Shown: positions 1 to 9,504, numbered from the stretch's first letter. The stretch is 64,000 nucleotides of DNA from Oxalobacteraceae bacterium OTU3CINTB1 (GCA_024123955.1 CP099652.1:4402001-4466000); one strand, 5' to 3'. Translations and numbers: made by a program. Notes: a model not told the origin generated them from the letters alone.

Positions 1-1935
1 ACCGACACCCCGATCATCGAAACGCCGCAGTCGATCACCATCATCGGCGCCGAGCAGATCGAAACGCTCGGCGCCCGCACCATCGCCGAGGCGCTCGGCT
101 ACGCGGTCGGCGGCACCCTGCGCCCGGAACGCACGGGCGACGAGATCACGCTGCGCGGCTTCCAGCTGCTGTCGACCTTCCGCGACGGCACCAATTACCA
201 GGTCAACCGCTTCGACGGCCAGCAGGAGGTCTACGGCCTCGAACGCATCGAGGTGCTCAAGGGCGCCTCGTCTATCCTGTACGGTATGTCCTCGCCCGGC
301 GGCGTGCTCAACACCGTGAGCAAGCGGCCGACCGCCGACACGCTGCGCGAACTCAACGTCGAAGCCGGCTCCTTCGACCGCAAGCAGGTCTCGGGCGACT
401 TCGGCGGCAAGCTCAGCGAGGACGGCGCGTGGACCTACCGCCTCACCGGCCTGCAGCGCGACAGCGGCGCTTTCATCGACTACATGCGCGACGACCGCAC
501 CTACCTGGCCCCGGCGCTCACATGGCGCCCCGACGCCGCCACGAGCGTGACCTTGCTGTCCGAATACCAGCGCGACCGCGGCAACTACGGCGCCGACGAC
601 CTGCCCGCCGCGGGCACCTTGCGCCCGAACGTGCACGGCACGATCCCGCGCGAGCGCTTCACCGGGGAACCGGACTACGACCACTTCCGCATCAAGCGCT
701 ACTCGGCCGGCTACCTCGTCGACCACGCGTTCACCGACAACCTCAAGCTGCGCCACAGCCTGCGCAAATACCATATGGACCAGGACTGGGCCTCGATCGG
801 CACGGCCGCCGACTACGAGGCCGACCAGCGCACCATCAAGCGCTTCGCCGAAGACCGCGACGAGCACACCAACCGCCTGAACTCGGACACCTCGCTGCAA
901 TACGACTGGCGCGCTGCCGGCATCGCGCACAAAACCCTGGTCGGCCTGGACTACACCGAAACCAAGCGCACCAGCGAGCGCTTCGACCGCGCCGTCGGCA
1001 CGATCGACCTGTACGCGCCGGTGTACGGCGGCGCGCTCGGTCCGGCCGTCTACTCGTATGGGTTCCGCACCCGCGACAAGCAGATGGGCCTGTACTTCCA
1101 GGACCAGATGACGTTCGACGCCAAATGGGTGCTGCTGCTGGGCGGGCGCCAGGACTGGGTGCGCCAGACCGAATGCGACTTCCGCAATCCGTCGCTGTGC
1201 TCGGCCGAGCATGAAAAGAGTGACGCCCTCACCGGCCGCGCCGGGCTGGTCTACCTGGCCGACAACGGCCTGGCGCCGTTCGTCGGCTTCAGCCAGTCGT
1301 TCGCGCCCACCAGCGGCACCGACCGCAACGGCAGCCGCTTCAAGCCGACCGAGGGCGAGCAGTTCGAAGCGGGCGTGCGCTACCAGCCCTCCAGCGGCGC
1401 GCTGATGCTGTCGGCGGCTACCTACCAGCTCACCCAGGGCAACGTGCTGAGCCAGGACCCGCTGGACCGCCGCTACGCGCGGCAGCAGGGCGAGGTGCGC
1501 TCGCGTGGTGTCGAGCTCGAGGCGCGCGGACGGATCGGGCGCAACGCCCAGGTGCTTGCCGCCTATACGTACACGGACGCGCGCGTGACCAAGGCCAGCC
1601 CGTTGTTCCCCGAGCAGGTCGGCGACCGCACCAACGGCGTGCCGTACAACCAGTTCTCGCTGTGGGGGGATTACAGCTTCGGCGATTTCGGCGTGCCCGG
1701 CCTGAAGATCGGCGCCGGCGCCCGCTACATGGGCGAGACCACCAGCACCTACACCGACGTGGTGGCGCCGGCCTACACCGTCATCGACGCCATGGCCAGC
1801 TACAGCACCGGCCCGTGGCGCCTGGCGCTCAATGTCGGCAACCTGGCCGACAAGCACTTCTACACCAGCTGCCCGTTCGCCTGCTTCTATGGTGAATCGC
1901 GCAATGTGAAGGCATCGCTCAGCTATCGCTGGTAA
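1..1935 (+). CDS. TonB-dependent siderophore receptor (5' end outside window)
   Basis: The reading frame is open from base 1, so the N-terminus (signal peptide and start of the plug) lies upstream of the window. The first codons already read as a plug domain (ETPQSITIIGAEQIE, then LRGFQ, GLERIEVLKG and SSILYGMSSPGGVLNTVSKRP), the classic signature of ferric-siderophore receptors of the FhuE/FoxA/FpvA type. The rest is a 22-strand-barrel type sequence with alternating aromatic residues, and it ends in an aromatic residue (YRW), as outer-membrane barrels do. It would import a ferric siderophore using TonB energy. It converges on a FecI-type sigma factor gene only 21 bp away, which may control it or a neighbouring receptor. 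Substrate unknown. Confidence 0.93.
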   Translation, partial: TDTPIIETPQSITIIGAEQIETLGARTIAEALGYAVGGTLRPERTGDEITLRGFQLLSTFRDGTNYQVNRFDGQQEVYGLERIEVLKGASSILYGMSSPGGVLNTVSKRPTADTLRELNVEAGSFDRKQVSGDFGGKLSEDGAWTYRLTGLQRDSGAFIDYMRDDRTYLAPALTWRPDAATSVTLLSEYQRDRGNYGADDLPAAGTLRPNVHGTIPRERFTGEPDYDHFRIKRYSAGYLVDHAFTDNLKLRHSLRKYHMDQDWASIGTAADYEADQRTIKRFAEDRDEHTNRLNSDTSLQYDWRAAGIAHKTLVGLDYTETKRTSERFDRAVGTIDLYAPVYGGALGPAVYSYGFRTRDKQMGLYFQDQMTFDAKWVLLLGGRQDWVRQTECDFRNPSLCSAEHEKSDALTGRAGLVYLADNGLAPFVGFSQSFAPTSGTDRNGSRFKPTEGEQFEAGVRYQPSSGALMLSAATYQLTQGNVLSQDPLDRRYARQQGEVRSRGVELEARGRIGRNAQVLAAYTYTDARVTKASPLFPEQVGDRTNGVPYNQFSLWGDYSFGDFGVPGLKIGAGARYMGETTSTYTDVVAPAYTVIDAMASYSTGPWRLALNVGNLADKHFYTSCPFACFYGESRNVKASLSYRW

Positions 1936-1956
1936 GGCGCTAAAACGACGCCGCGC

Positions 1957-2481
1957 CTAGCCGATGTCGGCCAGCTCACGGCAGCAGGCGATGGCGTTGC
2001 TGGCGTCGCGCAACATGAAGTTGACCAGGGTGGCCGAGCAGCCGATCTCCTGGGCGATGTCGCGCTGGGTCAGGCCGCCCAGGCGCGACAGTTCGAACAC
2101 CTGGCGCGTGCGCGACGGCAGGCCGCACAGGATGCGGTCGATGGCGTCGATCACCTGCATGCCGTGCAGCTGGTGGTCGGGAATGCTGCCGCCGGAGAGC
2201 TGCGGCAATTCGCCGTCGTCCGGATAGATGCGGTACGACGACTCGACCGCCTGGCGCCGGCAATGGTCGAGCGCCATGTTGCGCACCACCTGGCAGCAAT
2301 AGCAAAACGGCTTGAGGATCTCGCGCACGCCCGTCATCTCGACCACCTTGAGGTAGGCGTCCTGGATGACCTCGTCGGCCGTGTGCGGGGTGCCGACGAT
2401 CTTTTGCGCGATGCGGCGCAACTGCGCCCGATGCTCGATAAAGATGTCCCCCAGGACTGTTTGCTGCAATTCCACCGACAT
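1957..2481 (-). CDS. FecI-type ECF RNA polymerase sigma factor
   Basis: A protein of 174 residues, the usual size for iron-starvation ECF sigma factors. Region 2 is visible near residues 15-50 (RRIAQKIVG..ADEVIQDAYLKV). Region 4 is near residues 115-165 (LPSRTRQVFELSRLGGLTQRDIA followed by a helix-turn-helix). Such factors direct transcription of siderophore receptor genes after a signal from a FecR anti-sigma factor. No FecR gene follows: the next gene downstream is the convergent receptor. Either the cognate FecR is elsewhere or this sigma factor works without one. A Fur-box-like sequence lies about 50 bp upstream of the start codon, consistent with iron-repressed expression. Confidence 0.9.
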   Translation of the reverse strand: MSVELQQTVLGDIFIEHRAQLRRIAQKIVGTPHTADEVIQDAYLKVVEMTGVREILKPFCYCCQVVRNMALDHCRRQAVESSYRIYPDDGELPQLSGGSIPDHQLHGMQVIDAIDRILCGLPSRTRQVFELSRLGGLTQRDIAQEIGCSATLVNFMLRDASNAIACCRELADIG

Positions 2482-2532
2482 CCCCGCCTCCGCATGAGTT
2501 GATCAGCATGTTTATCTTTAAGGTAATTGCTG

Positions 2533-2551
2533 AATGCGAATCATTATCATT
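2533..2551 (-). promoter_or_regulatory. Fur-box-like site upstream of the FecI-type sigma gene
   Basis: The 19 bases match the palindromic Fur consensus of alternating GATAAT/ATTATC units at 17 of 19 positions by hand alignment (centre AATCATTATC). The site is about 50-70 bp before the sigma factor start, which fits iron-dependent repression. It is about 180 bp from the divergent lyase gene, so an effect there is less likely. Confidence 0.65.
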
Positions 2552-2729
2552 TATTTTTAATAAAGTGTCCACGTATCTTCTTACCTGGTTGCCAACTTGG
2601 GTGCGAATGCAACGCATTACTCATCTTCGTGAGTAATCACGGAATCGCATACCGGACATGTCCTTTTTGAATTTCTTTGCTTTAACCTAGCCTGCTGAGC
2701 TGGTCTTTCCCACGCTGAAAGGTGAAATC

Positions 2730-4577
2730 ATGATGCCCTTAAAAGTTCCCGCCCTCTTCTTCACGCTGGCCCTGGCCAGTTGCGCGCAGGTCGGCGCCGT
2801 CGTCACGTCCCCCGGCAAGCAGATCGAACTGCTCAACCGGGGCGCGGTGGCCATCCAGGCGCCGGGCGGCGTGTTCGTCAGCTGGCGCCTGCTGGCCACC
2901 GACGCGGCCGGCGTGGCGTTCAACGTCTATCGCGGCAGCACCAAGCTCAATAGCACACCGCTCACCCAACTCAACTACACCGACGCGGGCGGCACCGCCG
3001 CGAGCGCGTACTCGGTGCGCGCGGTCGTCAACGGCGCCGAGCAAAGCGGTTTCGGCGCCGGCGCCACCTGGTCTTCCCCGTACAAGACGGTGCCGGTGCA
3101 GCGTCCGGCAGGCGGCACCTCGAGCGACGGCGTGGCCTACACCTACGACATCAACGACGGCACCCCGGCCGACCTCGACGGCGACGGCGCCTACGAAATC
3201 ATCGTCAAGTGGCAGCCGACCAACGCCAAGGACAATTCGCAGTCCGGCTACACCGGCAACACCTTGGTGGACGCCTATAAACTCGACGGCACACGCCTGT
3301 GGCGCATCGATCTGGGGCGCAATATCCGCGCCGGCGCCCATTACACGACCATGGTGGCCTACGACTTCGACGGCGACGGCAAGGCCGAGGTCATGATGAA
3401 GACGGCCGACGCCACCGTCGACGGCACCGGCGCGGTGATCGGCTCGGCTTCGGCCGACCACCGCAACAGTGCCGGCTACATCCTGACGGGGCCGGAGTTC
3501 CTGACCGTGTTCAACGGCCAGACCGGCAAGGCGATGAAGACCACCAACTACCTGCCGGCGCGCGGCACCGTCTCGAGCTGGGGCGACAACTACGGCAACC
3601 GGGTCGACCGCTTCCTCGGCGGCGTGGCCAACCTGGACGGCGCGCGCCCGAGCGCGGTGTTTTCGCGCGGCTACTACACGCGCGCCGTGATCGCCGCCTG
3701 GGACTGGCGCGACGGCGCGCTGACCAGCCGCTGGGTGTTCGACACCGACGTCGCCGGCAGCGCCGCGCGCGGCCAGGGCGCGCACTGGTTCGGCGTGGCC
3801 GACGTCAACAGCGACGGCAAGGACGACATCGTCTACGGCGCGGCCACCATCGACAGCTACGGACAGTTGCTGTACACGACGGGGCTGTGCCACGGCGACG
3901 CTTTACACGTGGGAAAATTCAATCCGAACCTGGCAGGCTTGCAGGTGTACATGGTGCACGAGACGCCGAGCTGCTACGGCGCCAGCGGCACCGGCATGCA
4001 TAACGCGGCCACCGGCGCGCTGCTGTGGGGCACCAGCGGCGAAGGCGTGGACGTGGGGCGCGGCGTGTGCATGGATATCGATCCGGCGCATCCGGGCGAG
4101 GAGTGCTGGGGCAGTCGCGGCGGCCTGCGCAGCGCGACGGGGGTGCAAATCGGCGCCAACCGGCCGAGCCAGATGAACTTCGCGGCGTGGTGGGATGGGG
4201 ATTTGCTGCGCGAGGCGCTGGATGGCACGCAGATCAGCAAGTGGAATCCAGCGACCAGCAGTTCGAGCGTGCTGGTGAACGCGGGCGATGCGGGCGCCGC
4301 GTCCAACAACAGCACCAAGGCGACGCCGGTGTTGAGCGCCGATTTGCTTGGCGATTGGCGCGAGGAGGTAGTGTGGCGGAATAGCGCCAACACGGCGTTG
4401 CTGATTTACAGCACCACCGCGCCGACCGCCACGCGCTTGCCGACGTTGATGCACAACCCGCAGTACCGGGCGCAGGTGGCGGCGCAGAACGCGGGATATA
4501 ACCAGCCGCCGCATCCGAGCTTCTATCTGGGCGCGGGAATGGGGACGTTTGTGCAGGAGCCGGTGCACACGCCGTAA
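2730..4577 (+). CDS. Rhamnogalacturonan lyase, polysaccharide lyase family 11
   Basis: A 615-residue secreted enzyme predicted to cleave the rhamnogalacturonan I backbone of pectin by beta-elimination, like Bacillus YesW/YesX. The N-terminus has a signal peptide (residues 1 to about 24) with a lipobox-like LASC, so it may be a lipoprotein rather than free. A fibronectin-like start (residues 40-100, VFVSWRLLATDAAGVAFNVYRG) is followed by a beta-propeller with repeated calcium-type loops (DLDGDGAYEIIVKW, DFDGDGKAEVMMKTAD, DVNSDGKDDIVYGA). This order is typical of family 11. The start is taken at the first of two adjacent ATGs behind an AAAGGTG ribosome site. The gene stands alone: no other pectin genes are visible. 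Confidence 0.92.
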   Translation: MMPLKVPALFFTLALASCAQVGAVVTSPGKQIELLNRGAVAIQAPGGVFVSWRLLATDAAGVAFNVYRGSTKLNSTPLTQLNYTDAGGTAASAYSVRAVVNGAEQSGFGAGATWSSPYKTVPVQRPAGGTSSDGVAYTYDINDGTPADLDGDGAYEIIVKWQPTNAKDNSQSGYTGNTLVDAYKLDGTRLWRIDLGRNIRAGAHYTTMVAYDFDGDGKAEVMMKTADATVDGTGAVIGSASADHRNSAGYILTGPEFLTVFNGQTGKAMKTTNYLPARGTVSSWGDNYGNRVDRFLGGVANLDGARPSAVFSRGYYTRAVIAAWDWRDGALTSRWVFDTDVAGSAARGQGAHWFGVADVNSDGKDDIVYGAATIDSYGQLLYTTGLCHGDALHVGKFNPNLAGLQVYMVHETPSCYGASGTGMHNAATGALLWGTSGEGVDVGRGVCMDIDPAHPGEECWGSRGGLRSATGVQIGANRPSQMNFAAWWDGDLLREALDGTQISKWNPATSSSSVLVNAGDAGAASNNSTKATPVLSADLLGDWREEVVWRNSANTALLIYSTTAPTATRLPTLMHNPQYRAQVAAQNAGYNQPPHPSFYLGAGMGTFVQEPVHTP

Positions 4578-4587
4578 GCGCGCTCGT

Positions 4588-5634
4588 CTAGAGCGGCACG
4601 CTGAGCAGGCCGTCGCGCAGCAGGCTCGGCGTCAGGCCGGTCCAGCGCTTGAACGAGCGGCGGAAATTGGTGGCGTCGTGGAAGCCGAGGTATTGCGCCA
4701 CCGCTTCGTTGTCGTAGCCGCGCGCCTGGAACAGGTGGATCGCGACATGCGCGCGCACCTGGTCCAGCTCGGCCTGGAAGTGGCTGCCGTGGCGCGCCAG
4801 ATGGCGCTTCATCGTGGCCGCGCTGACGCCGAACGCGGCCGCGCTCAACTCCAGCGTGGGGCCGAGGCGGATATGGGCCAGCAAGTGGTCGTACAGCGCC
4901 GACAACAGGCTCGGCGCCAGCGCCAGCTTGTCGGCGCCCGCCTCCGCCGCCGCGCCGTTCAGCGCCACCGACGCCGCCATCGCGTTGCCGCGCGGCCAGG
5001 GCCGGTCGAGCCACGCCGGGTTGATCAACATCGCGTCCAGATGGCAGTTGAAGCGCAGGTCGCCGCCCAGGTGCACCTCGTGCTGTTCGACGTGCGCCGG
5101 CGCGCTGCGGTTCAGGCAGTAGCGCCACGGCAGGCGCTCGCCGGCCAGCCAGCGGCACATTGCCGTCACCGCCGTCATGTGCATTTCCACCAGCGCCGGC
5201 AACTGGCTGGGCGCGCCGAAGCTGTCGGTCCAGTACAGCACGGCAAGGCCACCCTCCTCGCGCAGGCGCGGCGTCAACAACGGACACAAACGCACCGCGC
5301 CGGCGCACAGAATGTCCAGCGCCTGCCGCAGATTCTGCGCCTGCAGCAAGGCGTGGCTGAACGCGCCGAAGTGGCCCGGCAGCATCTGCTGGCCCAGCAT
5401 GAAGCTGGTGTCGGGGCTGTCCAGTTCGCGCATGACGTTCGCCAGCAATTGCAGGTATTGCGCCGGGCTGAGCGCGACGTCGGCGTCGGGCATGTCCCAG
5501 CCGCGCAGGCCGGTGCCGCGCAAGGCTTTGTCGCCCTGCTCGTCGAGCTCGCGGCTGCGGGCGTAGTCCAGTATCAGCGCCGGCTGGTGCTGCGCCGGGA
5601 TGAAACTGTCGCCGATTTGCCGGTAGGCGATCAC
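4588..5634 (-). CDS. AraC-family transcriptional regulator with arabinose-binding-like N-terminal domain
   Basis: Taken to start at GTG (position 5634), giving 348 residues, the normal length for this subfamily. The GTG overlaps the TGA stop of the upstream GGDEF gene in a GTGA arrangement, so the two are probably translationally coupled. An open frame continues upstream, but there it is only a shadow of that gene. The N-terminal part (about 1-190) resembles the ligand-binding domain of OruR/ArgR-type AraC proteins. The C-terminal 100 residues hold two helix-turn-helix motifs (LSAAAFGVSAATMKRHLARHG and VAQYLGFHDATNFRRSFKRW). The ligand and targets are not evident. The coupling suggests that it and the c-di-GMP-related protein serve one circuit. 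Confidence 0.88.
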   Translation of the reverse strand: MIAYRQIGDSFIPAQHQPALILDYARSRELDEQGDKALRGTGLRGWDMPDADVALSPAQYLQLLANVMRELDSPDTSFMLGQQMLPGHFGAFSHALLQAQNLRQALDILCAGAVRLCPLLTPRLREEGGLAVLYWTDSFGAPSQLPALVEMHMTAVTAMCRWLAGERLPWRYCLNRSAPAHVEQHEVHLGGDLRFNCHLDAMLINPAWLDRPWPRGNAMAASVALNGAAAEAGADKLALAPSLLSALYDHLLAHIRLGPTLELSAAAFGVSAATMKRHLARHGSHFQAELDQVRAHVAIHLFQARGYDNEAVAQYLGFHDATNFRRSFKRWTGLTPSLLRDGLLSVPL

Positions 5635-6584
5635 GCTGTCGCCGTCGCGACCAGGGTGGACGGGACGGCCGCCGCGATGGTCGTCGAGGCCGCCGGTATA
5701 GCCGCCGCCGGTTGCGACACCGCCCGGCTCAGCTCGGCCAGCAGCACGTCCGGCGCCGCGTCCGCGTTCGAGCACGCGTGGCGCAGGCTGATGCCGACCC
5801 GGCCGCCTTTGGCGTGGTGGCGCATCTGGCCGACCATGGCCGCCAGATGCGCAGCCAGCGACGCGGCCTCTTGCACGCTGGTGTCGGGCAGCAGCAGCGC
5901 GAAACGGTCGCCGGCATAGCGGCATAGCAAGTCGTCGTTGCGCAGGTTGAGCAACAGCATGTGGCCAACGGCCTGCAACACGCGGTCGCCCTCGGGCTGG
6001 CCGAATTCGCGGTTGATCAGGTGGAAGCCGTCAATGTCCAGCAGCACCAGCGCGCACGGCTGGCCCGGGCGCCGCGCCTGCTCGTGGCGGATCTGGCGCC
6101 GCAGATAGTCGGCATTGGCCAGCTGGGTGATACGGTCGAAGGCACGGTGATCGCGGAACAGCCGTTCGCGCTTTTGCAGATGGTCGTTGAGCCGGAACTG
6201 CTCATGACGCCAGTAATACATGCCGATGGTGACCACCAGCATGCCGACCGGCACCATGCCCTCAAGCCAATGATCCCACCTTGCCGTCTTGCTGATGGCG
6301 AAAAATTCGTCCAAGCAATCGGCGAAGGAGCCGATCATGATCAGCGCCAGGCCGCCGGCCAGCAGGCGCGTGACCAGGCCGCCGGGGCGGCTGCTCAAGG
6401 TAAACAACACCCAGCTGCCGGCCATGACGGCGGTGCCGCCTTCGCTGACAATGTCGGTCCATTTCCAGTGTTCGAAAGATTTTGCCACACCGAGGCTGGC
6501 GTACAGGAACAGGCAGGCCAGCAGGGCCAGGCCGGCCGCGATCAGGGTGGAACGGTGTAGTTGCAACATGGGCGGGCTCATCAT
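5631..6584 (-). CDS. Membrane GGDEF-domain protein with degenerate active site
   Basis: About 317 residues from the first of two nearby ATGs (6584 or 6569; neither has a strong ribosome site). The N-terminal half has about four hydrophobic segments (residues 10-30, 45-60, 65-85 and 105-120). A linker leads into a GGDEF domain with intact metal and guanine elements (LVLLDIDGFHLINREFG, GDRVLQAVG). The signature loop reads AGDRF instead of GGDEF/GGEEF, so diguanylate cyclase activity is doubtful. The inhibitory I-site RxxD (RNDD) is kept at the canonical five-residue spacing before the loop. The protein may therefore bind c-di-GMP as a receptor rather than make it. The C-terminus is a low-complexity Ala/Pro/Thr tail. 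Confidence 0.85.
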   Translation of the reverse strand: MMSPPMLQLHRSTLIAAGLALLACLFLYASLGVAKSFEHWKWTDIVSEGGTAVMAGSWVLFTLSSRPGGLVTRLLAGGLALIMIGSFADCLDEFFAISKTARWDHWLEGMVPVGMLVVTIGMYYWRHEQFRLNDHLQKRERLFRDHRAFDRITQLANADYLRRQIRHEQARRPGQPCALVLLDIDGFHLINREFGQPEGDRVLQAVGHMLLLNLRNDDLLCRYAGDRFALLLPDTSVQEAASLAAHLAAMVGQMRHHAKGGRVGISLRHACSNADAAPDVLLAELSRAVSQPAAAIPAASTTIAAAVPSTLVATATA

Positions 6585-6919
6585 GACGGCGTCGGTAGTG
6601 CGGCGGCAGCATAGAGGAGATTTATGACAACGCCATGACATCGCGCCATCGCGGCGGGCAAGACTCATCGACGCCACAACAGGTGCAAACGGCTCACAGG
6701 TGGTGGGCAACCCCGCGCCACTCCGTGCAGTGTTCCCCCTCCTCGCCTCCTGCGCGCGCTGCGGCTCAGGCAGCCTGTTTGCCGGGTCAATCCAGCTCAT
6801 TGCGCCCGGATTTGGCCTCTCCAACGCGCCTTTGGGCGTCCAACGCGGCAAGGTGTCATGCAATTGACACATTGACTACTTAGAATCCGCCCGTCTTCCA
6901 ACTAATATGACGGCACATA
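6585..6919. other. Intergenic region between divergent GGDEF and TonB-receptor genes
   Basis: About 335 bases with no convincing coding frame. It must hold the promoters of both divergent units. A TTGACA (6864-6869) and a TAGAAT (6881-6886) occur near the receptor start, but they are only 11 bases apart, too close to form one sigma-70 promoter. No clear Pho box or terminator was recognised. Confidence 0.5.
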
Positions 6920-9502
6920 ATGAAAACCACACAGTACAAAACGTCCAAACAGCCCGCGCAGCAAGGTCATGGTTGCCGCCTCTCCGTACTCAGCCTTGGC
7001 GTGCTGGCCATGCTGGCCGCCCAATCGCATGCCAGTGCGCAAACCAACACGGCTAACGAGGGCGCCGCCGCCAGCGTAGCCGCCAGCGCCAACAGCGTGG
7101 TGATCTCGGGCCAGCGCTCCAGCCTGCGCAATGCGATCGCCGCCCAGGAACAAGCCGACAACATCGTCAGCGTCATCAGCAGCGACGACATCGGCGGCCT
7201 GCCGGACAAGAACGCGGCCGAAGCGCTGGCGCGCCTCCCGGGCCTGTCGGTGCAGCGCGACCAGGGCGAGGGCCGCTATGTCAGCGTGCGCGGTCTCGGC
7301 CCGGACCTGAATTCGGTCACCATCAACGGCGCGCTGGTGCCGTCGCCCGAATCGGGCCGCCGCGCGGTGGCGCTGGACGTGCTGCCGGCCGGCCTGATCC
7401 GCTCGCTGTCGGTCAGCAAGACCCTGACGCCGGACCAGGACGCCAATTCCCTGGGCGGCACCGTCGAAGTCAAAACGCTGTCGGCCTTCGACCTGCCGGG
7501 CAAGCTGCTGTCGGCCACCGTCGGCGCCAGCCGCGACCAGAACATCGGCAAGACCAGCCCCAACGGCAGCATCCTGTTCGCCGACCGCTTCCTGGACGGC
7601 AAGCTGGGCGTGGCCGGCGGCATCAGCTACGAAAAGCGTGAATTCGGTTCCGACAACGTCGAAACCGGCGGCGCCTGGGAAGACGGCAAGCTGACCGGCG
7701 TCGAACTGCGCGATTACCTGCCGACGCGCAAGCGCCGCGCCGCCGCGCTCAACCTCGACTACCACGCCGACAACCTGAGCAAATATTTCGTTCGCAGCTT
7801 CATCAGCGACTTTAGCGACGACGAAGTGCGCGACCGCCTGACCATCAGCAACATCGCCGGCGACGGCCTGGCCGAGGGACAAACCGCCAGCGCGCGCGGC
7901 GAACGCCGCCTGCGCCAGCGCAAGTACACCCAGACCATCAGCTCGGTCGTGCTAGGCACCGAACAGAAATGGAACGGCTGGAAGCTCGATCTGGCCGGCG
8001 GCATCAGCCGCGCCACCGACGAGGCGCCGGAATCGATCAACGACGCCCGCTTCCGTGGCAGCAAGGACTTCGCCGGCGTCGGTTTCACCGGCACCGACAT
8101 CCCGCGCCTGACCGGTCCGGCCAGCCTGTACGACGCTGCCAACTACAAGCTGAACTCGATCGCGCTCAAGCAAGGCGACGCCACCGACAAGGAACACCAC
8201 ATTCGCTTCGACCTCAGCCACAAGTTCGAGCTGGGCGAAGGCAGTTCGACGCTCAAGTTCGGCGCCAAGGCCGCCCGCCGCGAAAAATCCAACGACACCG
8301 AGGCGTGGTCGTACAGCAGCAAGCAGATCGGCGGCGCCAGCACCGCGCTGGCCGACTACGTCACCGGCAACGACCTCGATTACAAGCTGGGCCGCATCGG
8401 CAAGGCCATCGACCCGGCTGCGATCCGCCGCCTGGTGGCCGGCCTCAAGCGCGCCGACGCCCGCCTGCTGGTCGACTCGACCGTCGACGACTACCACATG
8501 CACGAGGACATCGACGCCGCCTACGTGCAAAACAGCGTCGACATCGACGCCTGGCACCTGCTGGCCGGCGTGCGCGCCGAGCACACCAGGTTCGACGCGG
8601 CCGGCTCGCGCGTCACCGAGGAAGAGGAAAGCTTCGATCCGGTCAACCGCCGGCGCTCGTACACCAACTGGCTGCCGTCGCTGCAGGCGCGTTACGACCT
8701 CGACGCCAAGACCAGCGTGCGTGCGGCCTGGACCCACTCGGTGGTGCGTGCCAACTTCAGCCAGCTCGCGCCGGGCGTGAGCCTGGCCAGCGACACCGAG
8801 GCCACCATCGGCAACCCGGATCTGGCGCCGCTGAAGTCCACCAACCTCGACCTGGGCATCGAGCGCGTGCTGGGCGACGACGGCAGCATGTCGGCCTATG
8901 TGTTCCACAAGGACATCAAGAACTTCACCTACACCACCAACCTGGCCGGCAGCGGCCAGTGGGCCGACTATAGCTCGGCGGTGTCCTACGCCAACGGCGA
9001 CAAGGCCACCGTCAAGGGCATCGAACTGGCCTACACCCAGCCGCTGCGCATGCTGCCGGCGCCGTTTAATCGCCTGATCGTCGGCGCCAACGGCAGCCTG
9101 ACCCGCTCGGACGCCAACATCGCCCGCTACGACATCGACGCCGGCCGCACGCGCTCGCGCAGCATCGACATGCCGGGCCAGTCGGACCGCGTGCTGAACC
9201 TGATGCTGGGCTACGAGCAAGGTCCGCTGAGCACGCGCCTGGCGCTGAACTACAAGTCGAAGTACCTGCTGGAAATGGGCGACGACATCCTCGACGCCGG
9301 CCAGGACCGCATCGTCGACGCCCAGAAACAAGTCGACTTCTCGTTGTCGTACCAGCTCAGCAAGCAGGTGCAGCTGAACGTCGAAGCAGCCAACCTGAAC
9401 AACGAGAAATACTACGTTTATCTGGGCAGCAAGGCCCAAAACGCGCAATACGAACAATACGGCCGCACCTATAAAGTCAGCCTCAAAGTGAGCATGTTCT
9501 GA
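6920..9502 (+). CDS. TonB-dependent receptor linked to phytase
   Basis: An 860-residue outer-membrane receptor of the Xanthomonas/Caulobacter type. The signal peptide ends near residue 40 (SHASAQT). The plug domain contains LPDKNAAEALARLPGLSVQRDQGEG, then VSVRGLGPDLNSVTINGA and the NSLGGTVEVKT motif. The C-terminus is a typical barrel ending in the aromatic residue F. The next gene, a phytase, begins 2 bp after the stop, so the pair is surely co-transcribed. The receptor probably imports phytate or its inositol-phosphate breakdown products. This is an inference from gene order, since receptor-phytase pairs are known in related bacteria. Confidence 0.92.
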   Translation: MKTTQYKTSKQPAQQGHGCRLSVLSLGVLAMLAAQSHASAQTNTANEGAAASVAASANSVVISGQRSSLRNAIAAQEQADNIVSVISSDDIGGLPDKNAAEALARLPGLSVQRDQGEGRYVSVRGLGPDLNSVTINGALVPSPESGRRAVALDVLPAGLIRSLSVSKTLTPDQDANSLGGTVEVKTLSAFDLPGKLLSATVGASRDQNIGKTSPNGSILFADRFLDGKLGVAGGISYEKREFGSDNVETGGAWEDGKLTGVELRDYLPTRKRRAAALNLDYHADNLSKYFVRSFISDFSDDEVRDRLTISNIAGDGLAEGQTASARGERRLRQRKYTQTISSVVLGTEQKWNGWKLDLAGGISRATDEAPESINDARFRGSKDFAGVGFTGTDIPRLTGPASLYDAANYKLNSIALKQGDATDKEHHIRFDLSHKFELGEGSSTLKFGAKAARREKSNDTEAWSYSSKQIGGASTALADYVTGNDLDYKLGRIGKAIDPAAIRRLVAGLKRADARLLVDSTVDDYHMHEDIDAAYVQNSVDIDAWHLLAGVRAEHTRFDAAGSRVTEEEESFDPVNRRRSYTNWLPSLQARYDLDAKTSVRAAWTHSVVRANFSQLAPGVSLASDTEATIGNPDLAPLKSTNLDLGIERVLGDDGSMSAYVFHKDIKNFTYTTNLAGSGQWADYSSAVSYANGDKATVKGIELAYTQPLRMLPAPFNRLIVGANGSLTRSDANIARYDIDAGRTRSRSIDMPGQSDRVLNLMLGYEQGPLSTRLALNYKSKYLLEMGDDILDAGQDRIVDAQKQVDFSLSYQLSKQVQLNVEAANLNNEKYYVYLGSKAQNAQYEQYGRTYKVSLKVSMF

Positions 9503-9504
9503 TA

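Noticed and set aside
4549..5919. 456-codon open frame on the plus strand
   Set aside because: Antisense to the AraC and GGDEF genes, both of which have clear family motifs.
6864..6886. TTGACA and TAGAAT before the phytase-linked receptor gene
   Set aside because: The spacing is 11 bases, too short for one sigma-70 promoter.
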